A DNA stretch of 64,000 nucleotides from the NCBI RefSeq assembly GCF_004519315.1, contig NZ_SOZE01000015.1:62001-126000 (forward strand), given 5' to 3'. Each line of letters starts with the position of its first letter. Within the stretch, counting starts at the first letter, position 1. This DNA comes from Mucilaginibacter psychrotolerans (GTDB lineage: Bacteria > Bacteroidota > Bacteroidia > Sphingobacteriales > Sphingobacteriaceae). The notes under the pieces are model-generated. The model ran no database searches. It saw only the letters and a list, made by a program, of their open reading frames with translations, and was not told where the DNA came from. Below are positions 17,546-26,056 of the stretch, piece after piece. The position numbers and the translations under genes are program-made.

Positions 17546-18655
17546 TTAGATTTTGATAAATATCTTCCGAAGATAAAAAACCCACATCACCAGCCAAAGG
17601 ATTAATACAATTAAAATAGCGCCCAGCAACGAGGCATTTACCGGCGAAAAATACGGCACAAACAGATGCTGGTAGATGCTTTTGTCATCCCATTTGATGA
17701 GGTTATAATAATGCGGAATGAAGCCCGACAGCACGTAAGCCGCAATAGCGTTGGTACCGAACACCACAAAGGGGTAAGTAAAGCGCTTATGCCCCTGCAC
17801 ATCTATCAGCCAGAAACAAAGGGCCAGGCCAATGGTTGCCAGCCCGCCGGTGTACAGCACGAAGGAACTTGTCCACAATGCTTTGTTGATAGGGAAGAAC
17901 AGGTCCCAAACCAAAGCCGCCAATACGGCTATGACACCATAAGCAAACATCCAGCTTACTTTGATGCTGTCGTCGCGGTCTTTGCGTTTAAGCCAGGTGC
18001 CCACGCGGATACCAAAAAGGCCGGTGCCGATGGCGGGTAAAGTGCCCAATAATCCTTCGGGATCCCAGGTGCGTGAGGAGCGCCAGAGGTGGTCGGGGGT
18101 TAATAACGTGCGGTCTATCCAGGCACCGAGGTTGGTCTCAGGTTCGAGGTTGGCGTAGCCCACCCCGGGTACAGGAACGAAAGTCATTAGCAGATAATAG
18201 CCTACCAACGCAACAACAAATACCCAGTCGCGCGTTTTTTGCGAGGTTTTAAGGTATAGCACGGTGCAGATGAAATATACCAGGGCGATACGCGGCAATA
18301 CGCCCGGCAGGCGCAGTTTACTCAAATCGAAATTCCAGCGGAGGATCATCTGGGTACACCAGGTTATCAGCAAAAGTATAACCATGCGGCGCAATGCAGT
18401 CCATATCATTTTTGATTGGCCCATGCCGCTTGCCTTTTTGCTTTCCATAGCGTAAACGATGGATACACCCACCATGAAGAGAAAGAAGGGGAACACCAGA
18501 TCGGTAGGTGTGCAGCCGTTCCATACGGAGTGCTCCAGCGGGGCGTAGATATGGCTCCAATCGCCGGGGTCGTTAACCAAAATCATAGTAGCAATGGTGA
18601 TGCCGCGGAAAACATCCAGCGAGAGCAGGCGGGGGGATTTGAGGACTGTGGTCAT
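17546..18655 (-). CDS. NagX-like multi-pass membrane acyltransferase (COG4299)
   Basis: The 369-residue protein has about ten membrane helices. The first segment LSLDVFRGITIATMILVN and the following PTDLVFPFFLFMVGVS are typical of the heparan-alpha-glucosaminide N-acetyltransferase-like family, named NagX where it lies in GlcNAc utilisation clusters. Here it sits about 1.2 kb from an NagB fusion and near anmK, which supports a role in amino-sugar uptake or acetylation. It is followed two bases later by the DUF2059 gene and preceded by two duplicated small genes on the same strand. Transport and acetyl transfer have both been proposed for the family. Confidence 0.8.
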   Translation of the reverse strand: MTTVLKSPRLLSLDVFRGITIATMILVNDPGDWSHIYAPLEHSVWNGCTPTDLVFPFFLFMVGVSIVYAMESKKASGMGQSKMIWTALRRMVILLLITWCTQMILRWNFDLSKLRLPGVLPRIALVYFICTVLYLKTSQKTRDWVFVVALVGYYLLMTFVPVPGVGYANLEPETNLGAWIDRTLLTPDHLWRSSRTWDPEGLLGTLPAIGTGLFGIRVGTWLKRKDRDDSIKVSWMFAYGVIAVLAALVWDLFFPINKALWTSSFVLYTGGLATIGLALCFWLIDVQGHKRFTYPFVVFGTNAIAAYVLSGFIPHYYNLIKWDDKSIYQHLFVPYFSPVNASLLGAILIVLILWLVMWVFYLRKIFIKI

Positions 18656-18670
18656 GGATATGTTATTGAT

Positions 18671-19087
18671 TTATTCTTCTTGTGAGGGTGGGTACATGGA
18701 TATGGTGATGCCGATATTAACCTCTGCCGCAAGTTTTACCAGTTCGGGCGGAAGGCGATGGCTTTGATAAAAACCATTCCCCGGATTAAAAGATACGCCA
18801 AAATGTAAAAAGGCGTAATCTAAGCCCTCGGCTGTTGAAATGTGTTTTAACGTTTCGCCGTTATGTTCCAGGTAGCCTATTGCATCGTTTACCTGTTCAT
18901 TGAAGTCGTTAAATTTGGCATCGCTTACTGCGGCGGCGCAACCGGAGCCATCGTGTTTGCGGCCATCGGGTTTAAATTTAAATACTGGTTCGCCATGGCG
19001 ATGTATATCATAAACCGTTAGCCCGCTTTTTTCAATAAAAGCATCAACGTTAAAATCCGTACCCCCAAGTTTTAAGTTACAAGACAT
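18671..19087 (-). CDS. Small duplicated protein, copy 2 (possibly DUF4279)
   Basis: This 138-residue soluble protein is a tandem copy of the next gene upstream, about 70 percent identical by eye. Shared blocks include GTDFNVDAF, KPDGRK, LKHISTAEGL and FGVSFNP. The pattern, with a closing strand like IGITISMY, resembles DUF4279, but I am not certain. It ends 15 bases before the NagX-like gene on the same strand, so it is likely in that operon. There is no signal peptide or catalytic motif. Confidence 0.7.
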   Translation of the reverse strand: MSCNLKLGGTDFNVDAFIEKSGLTVYDIHRHGEPVFKFKPDGRKHDGSGCAAAVSDAKFNDFNEQVNDAIGYLEHNGETLKHISTAEGLDYAFLHFGVSFNPGNGFYQSHRLPPELVKLAAEVNIGITISMYPPSQEE

Positions 19088-19148
19088 ACTTTATTATAAA
19101 CCTCGCTATAACGCAGATGTGAAAGAAATCCGCAAAATATGGAATATT

Positions 19149-19574
19149 CTATTGATTTAATTCTTCTTCTGAAGGAGCGTAAATAGATATGGTGATGCCG
19201 ATATTATTCTCTGCAGCTAGCTTTACCAGTTCGGCCGGAAGGCGCTGGCTTTGGTAAAAGCCATTTGGCGGATTAAAAGATACGCCAAAGTCGAGGTAAG
19301 CGTCCTCTAAGCCTTCAGCGGTTGAAATGTGTTTTAATGCTTCACCATGAAGTTTCAGATAGGCTATCGCGTCGCTTACCTGTTTATTGAACTCGTTAAA
19401 TTCGGCAATGCTTACTGTGGCATAGCAACTGGAACCGTCGAGTTTCCGTCCATCGGGTTTAGATTTATATACCGGTTCGCCACGGCGGCCTATAGAATCA
19501 GCCGCAAAACCGCTTTTTTCCAGAAAAGCATCAACGTTAAAATCCGTACCCCAAAGCGTTAAGTGACAAGACAT
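19149..19574 (-). CDS. Small duplicated protein, copy 1 (possibly DUF4279)
   Basis: This 141-residue protein is the upstream member of the tandem pair with 18671-19087. Both start MSC followed by a short strand and GTDFNVDAF. Differences cluster at residues 21-31 (FAADSIGRRGE here against LTVYDIHRHGE), which may mark a variable, binding surface. It is first in the probable operon that runs on through the second copy, NagX-like and DUF2059 genes. The function is unknown. Confidence 0.7.
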   Translation of the reverse strand: MSCHLTLWGTDFNVDAFLEKSGFAADSIGRRGEPVYKSKPDGRKLDGSSCYATVSIAEFNEFNKQVSDAIAYLKLHGEALKHISTAEGLEDAYLDFGVSFNPPNGFYQSQRLPAELVKLAAENNIGITISIYAPSEEELNQ

Positions 19575-19591
19575 AATTTATGATAAACGAA

Positions 19592-19673
19592 GTCATTGAG
19601 AGGAACGAAGCAATCTCCCGGCTATACATTACCGCTTGTCCTGTGTAGAGATTGCTTCGTGCCTTATAATGAC
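19592..19673. repeat. Palindromic repeat, gaggaacgaagcaatctc family
   Basis: The arms gaggaacgaagcaatctc and gagattgcttcgt are inverted copies; the outer arm end on the right is degenerate. The same family is found in near-perfect form at 35255-35345. The rest of the gap to 19815 holds no gene. Confidence 0.75.
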
Positions 19674-19815
19674 GTGGTTTTAAGTTATTGATTATCAGTA
19701 TATATTTTTGCACGTCATAACCTTTTTTTTCAGGGTTACCCCCTGATGGATACTCGCAATGACGCGGAGGTGAATAGGTAGAGGCGCGAAACATCGCGCC
19801 TCTACGGTTGTTATA

Positions 19816-21735
19816 TTAAAATTTATACCTCACAAAGGCCTCCATAGCCGCGTATTCTGCCATGCCAAGTTTGTCGTAGTTTATGGCAGTTTCACGGTTG
19901 CGGTCCTCGGCGCGCACCCAAAACTCGCGGGCATCGTCGCCGGGGAACACGGGGCGGTCCTTCTGGCTTTGGTGCTTGAAGATGGCATCGCGCTTGCGCA
20001 ATACCTCGGCAGGGGAAAGCGGCACCGCCATCTCAATCTCGTGGGTGGCGAATTCGTGCCATGCGCCACGGTACAGCCACATCCAGCAATCTTTTACCCA
20101 ATCCTCGGTTTCTTTCAAACGGGTAAGGGCAGCCAGGATGATGTTGAAGCATACGATATGCGTCCCATTAGGGTCGGCGAAATCGCCTGCGGCGAAAACC
20201 TGGTGGGGTTTCACTTTGCGCAATAGCTCCATCGTTAACAAAATATCCTCTTCGCCCACAGCGTTCTTTTTGGTCTTGCCCGTTTCGTAAAAAGGCAAAG
20301 CCTGGAAATGGATATTGCTATCCGGCACGCCCGCGAACCTTGCGCCGGCAATGGCTTCCGTTTTGCGGATGAAGCCTTTCACGTTGCGTATTTCCTGGGT
20401 ATCTATCTGGTTAGGCAATTTGTTCTCGATGAAATGGCGCATCTCGCCATAAAGCTTCTTCAGTTCAGCGGCATCCTCGCCTACGCTTTCCTTAAAATCG
20501 ATGGCGAACTCAACGTAGCGTAATACATCATCATCCCAAACGGCGGTATTGCCCGAAGTTTGGTAAGCTACATGCACATCATGTCCCTGGTCAACCAAAC
20601 GGATGAAAGTACCGCCCATCGAGATGACATCATCGTCAGGGTGAGGTGAAAAGACAATCGACCTTTTCCTTGCCGGCTCGGCACGTTCCGGGCGTTGGCT
20701 ATCGTCGGCACCCGGCTTGCCGCCCGGCCATCCGGTGATGGTATGCTGTATCTGGTTGAAGATATCGATGTTGATGTCGTACACCGGCCCTTGCTCTACG
20801 GCCAACTGCGCCATGCCGTGGTTATTGTAATCTTCTTCGGTTAGTTTCAGTATCGGTTTACCAACGGCGCAGGATAGCCAGATCACTGCTTTCTTCTTCA
20901 GGTTATTGTCCCAAACACAATCTTTTACCAGCCATGGGGTGTCGAAGCGGGTAAGACCCGATGCTGCGCCTTCGTCAAGCACGAACTCCACATGGTCGGA
21001 CAACTGCAGGAAGGTAGCAGGCACGTCTCCTGATATCTCGCCCTCTACGGCTTTGCGTATGATGGATGCTTTCTTGGCGCTCCAGGCCATCAGGATGATC
21101 TCGCGGGCCTTGAAGATGGTACCAACCCCCATAGTGATGGCTTTGGTGGGCACATTCTGCTTGCCACCGAAATCACGGGAAGCATCGCGGCGGGTCAAAT
21201 CATCAAGCGTAACCAAACGTGTACCCGAGTTAGGGGCGGAACCCGGCTCGTTGAAACCGATGTGGCCGGTACGGCCAATACCCAGTAATTGCAAATCCAA
21301 GCCGCCGAGTTCCGACAGCTGGCGTTCGTAATCCAAACAGAAAGCAGCAACATCTTCCTGTTCCAGGGTACCATCGGGGATATGTACCAGGTTTTTGTCG
21401 ATATCGATATGGTCGAAGAGGTTCTCGTTCATGAAAGTGACGTAGCTCTGGGCAGCATCAGGCTTCATGGGGTAGTACTCATCCAGGTTGAAGGTAATGA
21501 CGTCTTTGAAAGACAGTCCTTCCTCGCGATGCAGACGGATGAGCTCGGCGTACACGCCTATCGGCGTAACGCCGGTGGCCAGGCCTAAAACGGTTTGCTG
21601 GCCCAAAGCCTGTTTGCCGCGAATCAAAGCCGCTATGCGTGCCGCTACCGCCAGCGATGCCGCTTTCTGGTCGGCGTAAACGCTAACCGGCAGCTTCTCG
21701 TAACGTGTCTCTTCCAGTAAATTTAATCGTGCCAT
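19816..21735 (-). CDS. nagB: Glucosamine-6-phosphate deaminase fused to a PIG-L deacetylase-like domain
   Basis: Residues 1 to about 270 are NagB: LGLATGVTPIGVYAELI binds the phosphate, NLDEYYP carries the catalytic Asp region, and GIGRTGHIGFNEPGS is typical. It converts glucosamine 6-phosphate into fructose 6-phosphate and ammonia. Residues from about 350 to 600 form a PIG-L/LmbE domain with FSPHPDDDVISMGG, whose His and Asp residues bind zinc in N-acetylglucosaminyl deacetylases. Together the two domains could deacetylate and deaminate an amino sugar in one polypeptide; this is inferred. The 639-residue fusion is a known form in Bacteroidota. The divergent neighbour is anmK. Confidence 0.93.
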   Translation of the reverse strand: MARLNLLEETRYEKLPVSVYADQKAASLAVAARIAALIRGKQALGQQTVLGLATGVTPIGVYAELIRLHREEGLSFKDVITFNLDEYYPMKPDAAQSYVTFMNENLFDHIDIDKNLVHIPDGTLEQEDVAAFCLDYERQLSELGGLDLQLLGIGRTGHIGFNEPGSAPNSGTRLVTLDDLTRRDASRDFGGKQNVPTKAITMGVGTIFKAREIILMAWSAKKASIIRKAVEGEISGDVPATFLQLSDHVEFVLDEGAASGLTRFDTPWLVKDCVWDNNLKKKAVIWLSCAVGKPILKLTEEDYNNHGMAQLAVEQGPVYDINIDIFNQIQHTITGWPGGKPGADDSQRPERAEPARKRSIVFSPHPDDDVISMGGTFIRLVDQGHDVHVAYQTSGNTAVWDDDVLRYVEFAIDFKESVGEDAAELKKLYGEMRHFIENKLPNQIDTQEIRNVKGFIRKTEAIAGARFAGVPDSNIHFQALPFYETGKTKKNAVGEEDILLTMELLRKVKPHQVFAAGDFADPNGTHIVCFNIILAALTRLKETEDWVKDCWMWLYRGAWHEFATHEIEMAVPLSPAEVLRKRDAIFKHQSQKDRPVFPGDDAREFWVRAEDRNRETAINYDKLGMAEYAAMEAFVRYKF

Positions 21736-21816
21736 AAAAATTGCTTAGGGTTGGTAATGGGTGTACAATGGGTTGAAACAAATATATACGTTATTTATAT
21801 ACAGGACATTTTAATT

Positions 21817-21824
21817 TACATTTG
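21817..21824 (+). promoter_or_regulatory. Putative -7 element for anmK
   Basis: The bases tacatttg match the Bacteroidota -7 consensus TAnnTTTG and lie 32 bases ahead of the anmK start, which leaves room for a short leader. The -33 element is not clear. Confidence 0.45.
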
Positions 21825-21855
21825 TGCGTACACCCGTCCCGGTAAAAATAAGCAC

Positions 21856-23049
21856 ATGCCAGCATTGAACAAAAACCTGCAAAAACTATTCGCCGTTGCC
21901 CAAAAAGAGGAGCGGCTGGGCATTGGGCTAATGTCGGGCACCTCGCTGGACGGGCTGGATATTGCGCTTTGCAGCTTTAGCGGCAGCGGACTGCAAACGC
22001 AGTTTAAGCTTATCCATTACATCACTATTCCCTACGGCGAAACTTTCAAAAAAGAAGTACAGCAGGTATTTGCCCAAAAGCACGCGAACCTGGAAGAGGT
22101 GACGTTACTGAATGCCTATATTGGTAGCTTCCATGCGGAATTGATATTACAGTCCCTTGCGGAATGGGGCGTTGCCCCTGGCGATGTCGATTTCATCGCC
22201 AGTCACGGGCAAACCATTTACCACGCGCCAAAACGTTTGCATGGGCAAGCCGGATACAGTAACGCTACGCTGCAAATTGGTGATGCCGACCACATAGCCG
22301 TAAAAACCGGCATATTAACCATCAGCGATTTCCGCCAGAAACATATTGCAGCCGGTGGCGAGGGTGCGCCATTGGCCCTCTATGGCGATGTGCTGTTGGG
22401 TAGCAAACCCGGCGAGGACAGGATACTGCTCAATATCGGGGGCATTGCCAACCTTACCTACCTGCCGGCAGATGCCGATTACACCAAAGTGATGTGTACA
22501 GATATCGGTCCGGGCAATACACTGATTGATGCTGCCTGCCGTGCTTACTTCGATCAGCCTTACGACGAGGATTCGGCGATAGCCTATTCGGGGGTGGTTA
22601 ATGAAACGTTGCTGGATGCCCTACTGCACCATCCATTTTTTAACGAAAGCCTGCCAAAGACCACCGGACCAGAGCTTTTTAATTTGAATTTTGTAGCCGA
22701 TGCACAGCAAGCCACCCGTACCCTAAATTTACCCAAAGCCGATTTAGTGGCTACGTTAAGTGCTTTCACCGGCCGAAGCATCCTGCGGTTCATCGCATCC
22801 AACTTTTCTACTACCGGCATGAAAATATTTGTAAGTGGCGGCGGGGCCAGGAACCCTTTCGTGACCGATTACATCAAACGGGCGTTGCCCGGCGTTGCCC
22901 TGGCCGATACCAGCGAACTGGGCATTAACCCCGATGCTAAAGAAGCGATATTATTTGCGCTGTTGGGCAACGAAGCCCTCTGTGGCGAGCCAACGGCGAT
23001 AGGCAACAACCCGAAAGTGCTGATGGGGAAGTTTAGTTTTCCCTTATAG
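21856..23049 (+). CDS. anmK: Anhydro-N-acetylmuramic acid kinase
   Basis: The ATG at 21856 gives 397 residues and an N-terminus close to the family; the frame is open from 21751, but that extension is unlike AnmK and overlaps the promoter. GLMSGTSLDGLD is the ATP-binding signature, CTDIGPGNTLID the substrate loop, and FVSGGGARNPF the closing motif. The enzyme opens and phosphorylates 1,6-anhydro-MurNAc to MurNAc 6-phosphate during recycling of the cell wall. It is divergent from the NagB fusion, which acts later in the same route, so this is a small peptidoglycan and amino-sugar recycling locus. Confidence 0.95.
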   Translation: MPALNKNLQKLFAVAQKEERLGIGLMSGTSLDGLDIALCSFSGSGLQTQFKLIHYITIPYGETFKKEVQQVFAQKHANLEEVTLLNAYIGSFHAELILQSLAEWGVAPGDVDFIASHGQTIYHAPKRLHGQAGYSNATLQIGDADHIAVKTGILTISDFRQKHIAAGGEGAPLALYGDVLLGSKPGEDRILLNIGGIANLTYLPADADYTKVMCTDIGPGNTLIDAACRAYFDQPYDEDSAIAYSGVVNETLLDALLHHPFFNESLPKTTGPELFNLNFVADAQQATRTLNLPKADLVATLSAFTGRSILRFIASNFSTTGMKIFVSGGGARNPFVTDYIKRALPGVALADTSELGINPDAKEAILFALLGNEALCGEPTAIGNNPKVLMGKFSFPL

Positions 23050-23087
23050 CGTAACCGTAGTGGCGAGTTTCAACCCCATCGCTATGG

Positions 23088-23636
23088 TTAAAAGAAAAAG
23101 CCCTTATCACCAAAAAGCTCAACGGCCCTGTTTACTGACATCTTGCCGGCATTCACAGCCTGGTTAGCAAAAGGCACTAATTCGTAATGTTCGTCTTCGG
23201 TTTTGAGTCTGAAGTTAATGATGTATTTGTCGCCCGCCCTATCAACATAGGTGACGTAATTATCTACCCCTTGAGAAAATACAGGGTTAAAACTTCTTCG
23301 TCCGTTTGGTTCACGTTTTCGATAATAGTTTGAAAATAAAAAATCAATCTCCGTTACATTATCAAGTGAAATGGTTTCGTTGTTTACCATTATTTTATGG
23401 TTGCAGAATTTTATTGTTCCGGCTATGGTTCCTTCCAATGGTTTCTTTCGCCAAAAAGTCCCTGTCAAAAAATAGATACAGGTAGCAAAAGCACCGAAAG
23501 CAGCGAATGGCGCAAAATCTGCAGCTATCCAATTTGTTGCAATTACGGCAACAAATAACCCCAAAACAATCCCATCAGTAGAGGGCCTGAATTTTTTTTC
23601 ATCGGGAATAAATACGTCAAAAGAAATACAATCCAT
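23088..23636 (-). CDS. Hypothetical membrane protein
   Basis: The 182-residue product has two hydrophobic helices (about residues 23-57) after a polar start, followed by a domain of about 115 residues that looks rich in beta strands. The segment TIKFCNHKIMVNNETISLDNVTEIDF is like the PH-like domains found in many small bacterial membrane proteins. I do not recognise a family with confidence. It is convergent with anmK, and A+T content is somewhat higher than in the neighbours. Confidence 0.65.
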   Translation of the reverse strand: MDCISFDVFIPDEKKFRPSTDGIVLGLFVAVIATNWIAADFAPFAAFGAFATCIYFLTGTFWRKKPLEGTIAGTIKFCNHKIMVNNETISLDNVTEIDFLFSNYYRKREPNGRRSFNPVFSQGVDNYVTYVDRAGDKYIINFRLKTEDEHYELVPFANQAVNAGKMSVNRAVELFGDKGFFF

Positions 23637-23737
23637 AAATTAATCAGCACCATAAATGTAACGTTTTGCGTCGACTGGCGAAGGCATTAGCCCAATGATT
23701 TTAGTGGGGAAATTTTGTTTCCCCTTGTAGCTTTTTT

Positions 23738-23843
23738 TTAACCACAGAGTTACACTGAGAAGGCGCAGAGAAGGCACAGAGATATTTAAACGCTTAGCAG
23801 GCTCTGTGAACCTCTGCGTATCCTCCGCGTACTCCGTGGTTAA
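23738..23843. repeat. Palindromic repeat, ccacagagt/ctccgtggtt family
   Basis: The left arm ttaaccacagagttacact and the right arm that ends in actccgtggttaa are inverted copies, with agaaggc-type inner repeats. The same family forms the inner part of the element at 9409-9662. A small hairpin, ggggaaa at 23706-23712 with tttcccc at 23718-23724, stands just in front. Confidence 0.75.
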
Positions 23844-23903
23844 AAAATCTCCGTCTGTCTTTTCTTACTGAAAACTTTTATATTCGAACAAAATTTTTAT
23901 CCC

Positions 23904-24350
23904 ATGGATTTATACAAATTCGTCCTCCTGGCGCACTCCGGCTTCCGATACATCGTAATGGTTTTAATTTTGCTGGCTATTGTGCAATCCTTAGCCGGCT
24001 GGTTTGGCCAAAAAGAATACACCGAAGGCAACCGCAAGCTTAACCTGTTTGCCCTGATATCGGCCCATACGCAGCTGCTGATAGGGTTGGTGCTGTACTT
24101 CTTAAGCCCCTTTGTAAAGTTTGCCAAAGAAACTATGCACGAAGCCACCGCCCGTTATTGGACGGTTGAGCACATCAGCATGATGATATTTGCCATCGTT
24201 TTGATTACTATCGGGCACGCTAAATCCAAGAAAGAAATACTCGCGGTAAACAAGCACCGCACCGTCGCCATATTTTATTTACTGGCTATTATAGTGATAG
24301 TTGTGTCTATCGCGCAAAGCAAACGTGCCTTTTTTGGCATGAGTAATTAA
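23904..24350 (+). CDS. Four-helix membrane protein, cytochrome b-like
   Basis: The 148-residue protein has four membrane helices, with histidines in or near them: LAHSGFRY near residue 10, ISAHTQLLIG near 51, and EHISMM near 90. Four-helix proteins with this His pattern are often labelled cytochrome B in Bacteroidota, and heme binding between helices is plausible, though not proven from the sequence. No redox partner is adjacent. It ends 56 bases ahead of the trp leader peptide start, and the trp promoter lies just after it. Confidence 0.7.
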   Translation: MDLYKFVLLAHSGFRYIVMVLILLAIVQSLAGWFGQKEYTEGNRKLNLFALISAHTQLLIGLVLYFLSPFVKFAKETMHEATARYWTVEHISMMIFAIVLITIGHAKSKKEILAVNKHRTVAIFYLLAIIVIVVSIAQSKRAFFGMSN

Positions 24351-24366
24351 AAAAGAACAGAAAAAG

Positions 24367-24396
24367 TTTGCAGTTTCGATTTTCTTTATAAATTTG
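24367..24396 (+). promoter_or_regulatory. Promoter of the trp leader
   Basis: A -33 element tttg at 24367-24370 and a -7 element taaatttg at 24389-24396 are spaced by 18 bases, a full match to the Bacteroidota promoter pattern. The expected RNA start is close to 24402, a few bases ahead of the leader peptide. Confidence 0.7.
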
Positions 24397-24406
24397 CTGC
24401 CCGATC

Positions 24407-24466
24407 ATGAAAAAAACTTTGAACAATAACAATTGGTGGCACCAAATAAAATTGGCAGCCGGATAG
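24407..24466 (+). CDS. trpL: trp operon leader peptide
   Basis: An ATG at 24407 opens a 19-codon frame that ends with TAG at 24464-24466. The peptide reads MKKTLNNNNWWHQIKLAAG. Two adjacent Trp codons (residues 10 and 11) in so short a frame, placed between a good promoter and a terminator ahead of trpE, are the classical signature of ribosome-mediated attenuation. When tryptophan is short the ribosome should stall on the Trp pair and alter folding downstream. The frame is too short to be found by a normal gene caller. The function is inferred from position and composition. Confidence 0.85.
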   Translation: MKKTLNNNNWWHQIKLAAG

Positions 24467-24507
24467 TTTTTGACATGCATTACTAATCAAATACAAACCT
24501 ATATTGA

Positions 24508-24541
24508 AACCCGGCGAGCACCAATCCGCCGGGTTTTTTTT
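24508..24541 (+). terminator. trp attenuator (rho-independent terminator in the leader)
   Basis: A nine-base perfect stem (aacccggcg at 24508-24516 with cgccgggtt at 24527-24535) is followed by a T-rich run up to trpE. The leader bases gccgg at 24458-24462, overlapping the end of trpL, are complementary to ccggc at 24511-24515 in the left arm of the stem and could act as antiterminator. That pairing is short and is an inference. Confidence 0.8.
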
Positions 24542-24561
24542 GTTTAATGAGCTATTGAAAA

Positions 24562-25971
24562 ATGAAGACTTTTAAAATAAATACCACACATAAAAAGCTA
24601 CTTGCTGATACCACCACGCCGGTTAGCATTTACCTGCGCCTGCGCGATGTATTCCCAAACTCGTTGCTGCTGGAGAGCTCCGACTACCACAGCCGCGAAA
24701 ACAGCCTGAGCTATATTTGCTGCGCACCCATCAGCGGTTTTGTGCTGGATGATGGCGAACTGAAAAAGAAATTCCCCGATGGCAGCACCGAAGTAAGCGC
24801 ACCGGGCACCTTCGAACTAACAGACGAGATCAATAATTTCTTAAGCCGTTTTGACACCGATGCGCAAGTGGGCAAGGTTATTTCTAATGGATTGTTTGGC
24901 TATTTTACCCACGAAGCAGTTGAACATTTCGAAACCATTAAGCTAAAGGTAACGCCCGACAATCCGCGCAAGATACCGGTGATGCAATACCATATCTACA
25001 GCTACATTATTGCGGTGGACCATTTCAAGAACGAACTTTATATTTTCCATAACCAGATAGACGGCCAGCCCGAAACCAATGGTTTAGAAAAACTGGAATA
25101 CCTTATCAAAAACAAAAACTTCCCCGAGTACACTTTCGAGAGCAAGGAAGCCGAGCAATCGAATTTGACCAACGAGGAGTTCATTGCCATTGTAGAGAAG
25201 ATGAAAACGCATATCTACCGTGGTGATGTGTTCCAGATTGTACCGTCGCGGGCGTTCTCGCGTAAGTTTCTGGGCGATGAATTCAACGTGTACCGTGCGC
25301 TGCGTTCTATCAACCCGTCGCCATATTTATTCTATTTCGATTTCGGCGATTTCAGGATCTTCGGTTCATCGCCAGAGGCGCAGATTACCGTTAAGAATCG
25401 TGTTGCCAGCATTTTCCCGATAGCCGGTACGTTTAAACGGAGTGGTGACGATGTGAAGGATGCAGAGATAGCCCGCCAGTTGGAAGCCGACCCCAAGGAA
25501 TCTGCAGAGCACGTGATGCTGGTTGACCTGGCCCGTAACGATCTGAGCCGCCATTGCGAGCAGGTAAGCGTAAAGGCTTTTAAAGAAGTACAATACTATT
25601 CGCATCTTATCCACCTGGTATCGCATGTAAGCGGCAAGCTGAAGCCCGGCGTATCTTCATTCAAAATAGTAGCAGATACATTCCCGGCAGGCACGCTAAG
25701 CGGCGCGCCAAAATATCGTGCCATGGAAATTATAGACGAGAACGAGAAAACCAAACGCAGCTTTTACAGCGGTGCCATCGGTTACTTCGGATTTAACGGA
25801 GATTTTAATCACGCTATCATGATACGCTCGTTTTTGAGCAAGAACAACACGCTGCACTACCAGGCAGGCGCGGGCATAGTAGCCGGCTCCGTTGCTGAAA
25901 GCGAGCTGAAAGAAGTAGATAATAAAATAGCCGCGCTAAGGAAAGCGATAGAGGTGGCGGAATCTATTTAG
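24562..25971 (+). CDS. trpE: Anthranilate synthase component I
   Basis: The 469-residue enzyme makes anthranilate from chorismate, using ammonia supplied by TrpG. The motif LLESS at residues 36-40 is the site where tryptophan binds for feedback inhibition, so the enzyme is controlled both at activity and, through the leader in front of it, at transcription. FQIVPSR, AGTFKRSG, the region DLARNDLSR, and GTLSGAPKYRAMEIIDE are conserved chorismate-binding motifs. trpG follows after 85 bases, a gap that carries a few agagattag-like short repeats. Confidence 0.96.
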   Translation: MKTFKINTTHKKLLADTTTPVSIYLRLRDVFPNSLLLESSDYHSRENSLSYICCAPISGFVLDDGELKKKFPDGSTEVSAPGTFELTDEINNFLSRFDTDAQVGKVISNGLFGYFTHEAVEHFETIKLKVTPDNPRKIPVMQYHIYSYIIAVDHFKNELYIFHNQIDGQPETNGLEKLEYLIKNKNFPEYTFESKEAEQSNLTNEEFIAIVEKMKTHIYRGDVFQIVPSRAFSRKFLGDEFNVYRALRSINPSPYLFYFDFGDFRIFGSSPEAQITVKNRVASIFPIAGTFKRSGDDVKDAEIARQLEADPKESAEHVMLVDLARNDLSRHCEQVSVKAFKEVQYYSHLIHLVSHVSGKLKPGVSSFKIVADTFPAGTLSGAPKYRAMEIIDENEKTKRSFYSGAIGYFGFNGDFNHAIMIRSFLSKNNTLHYQAGAGIVAGSVAESELKEVDNKIAALRKAIEVAESI

Positions 25972-26056
25972 AGATTAGAGGCTGGAGAATAGAGATTAGG
26001 TAAACACAAATAGGCTCAGGGTAATCCTGAAATCCTAAAAATCAAGGTTCAGAAAA

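Noticed and set aside
25971..26000. Short agagattag repeats after trpE
   Set aside because: Three nine-base matches in A+T-rich sequence are too little to call an element.
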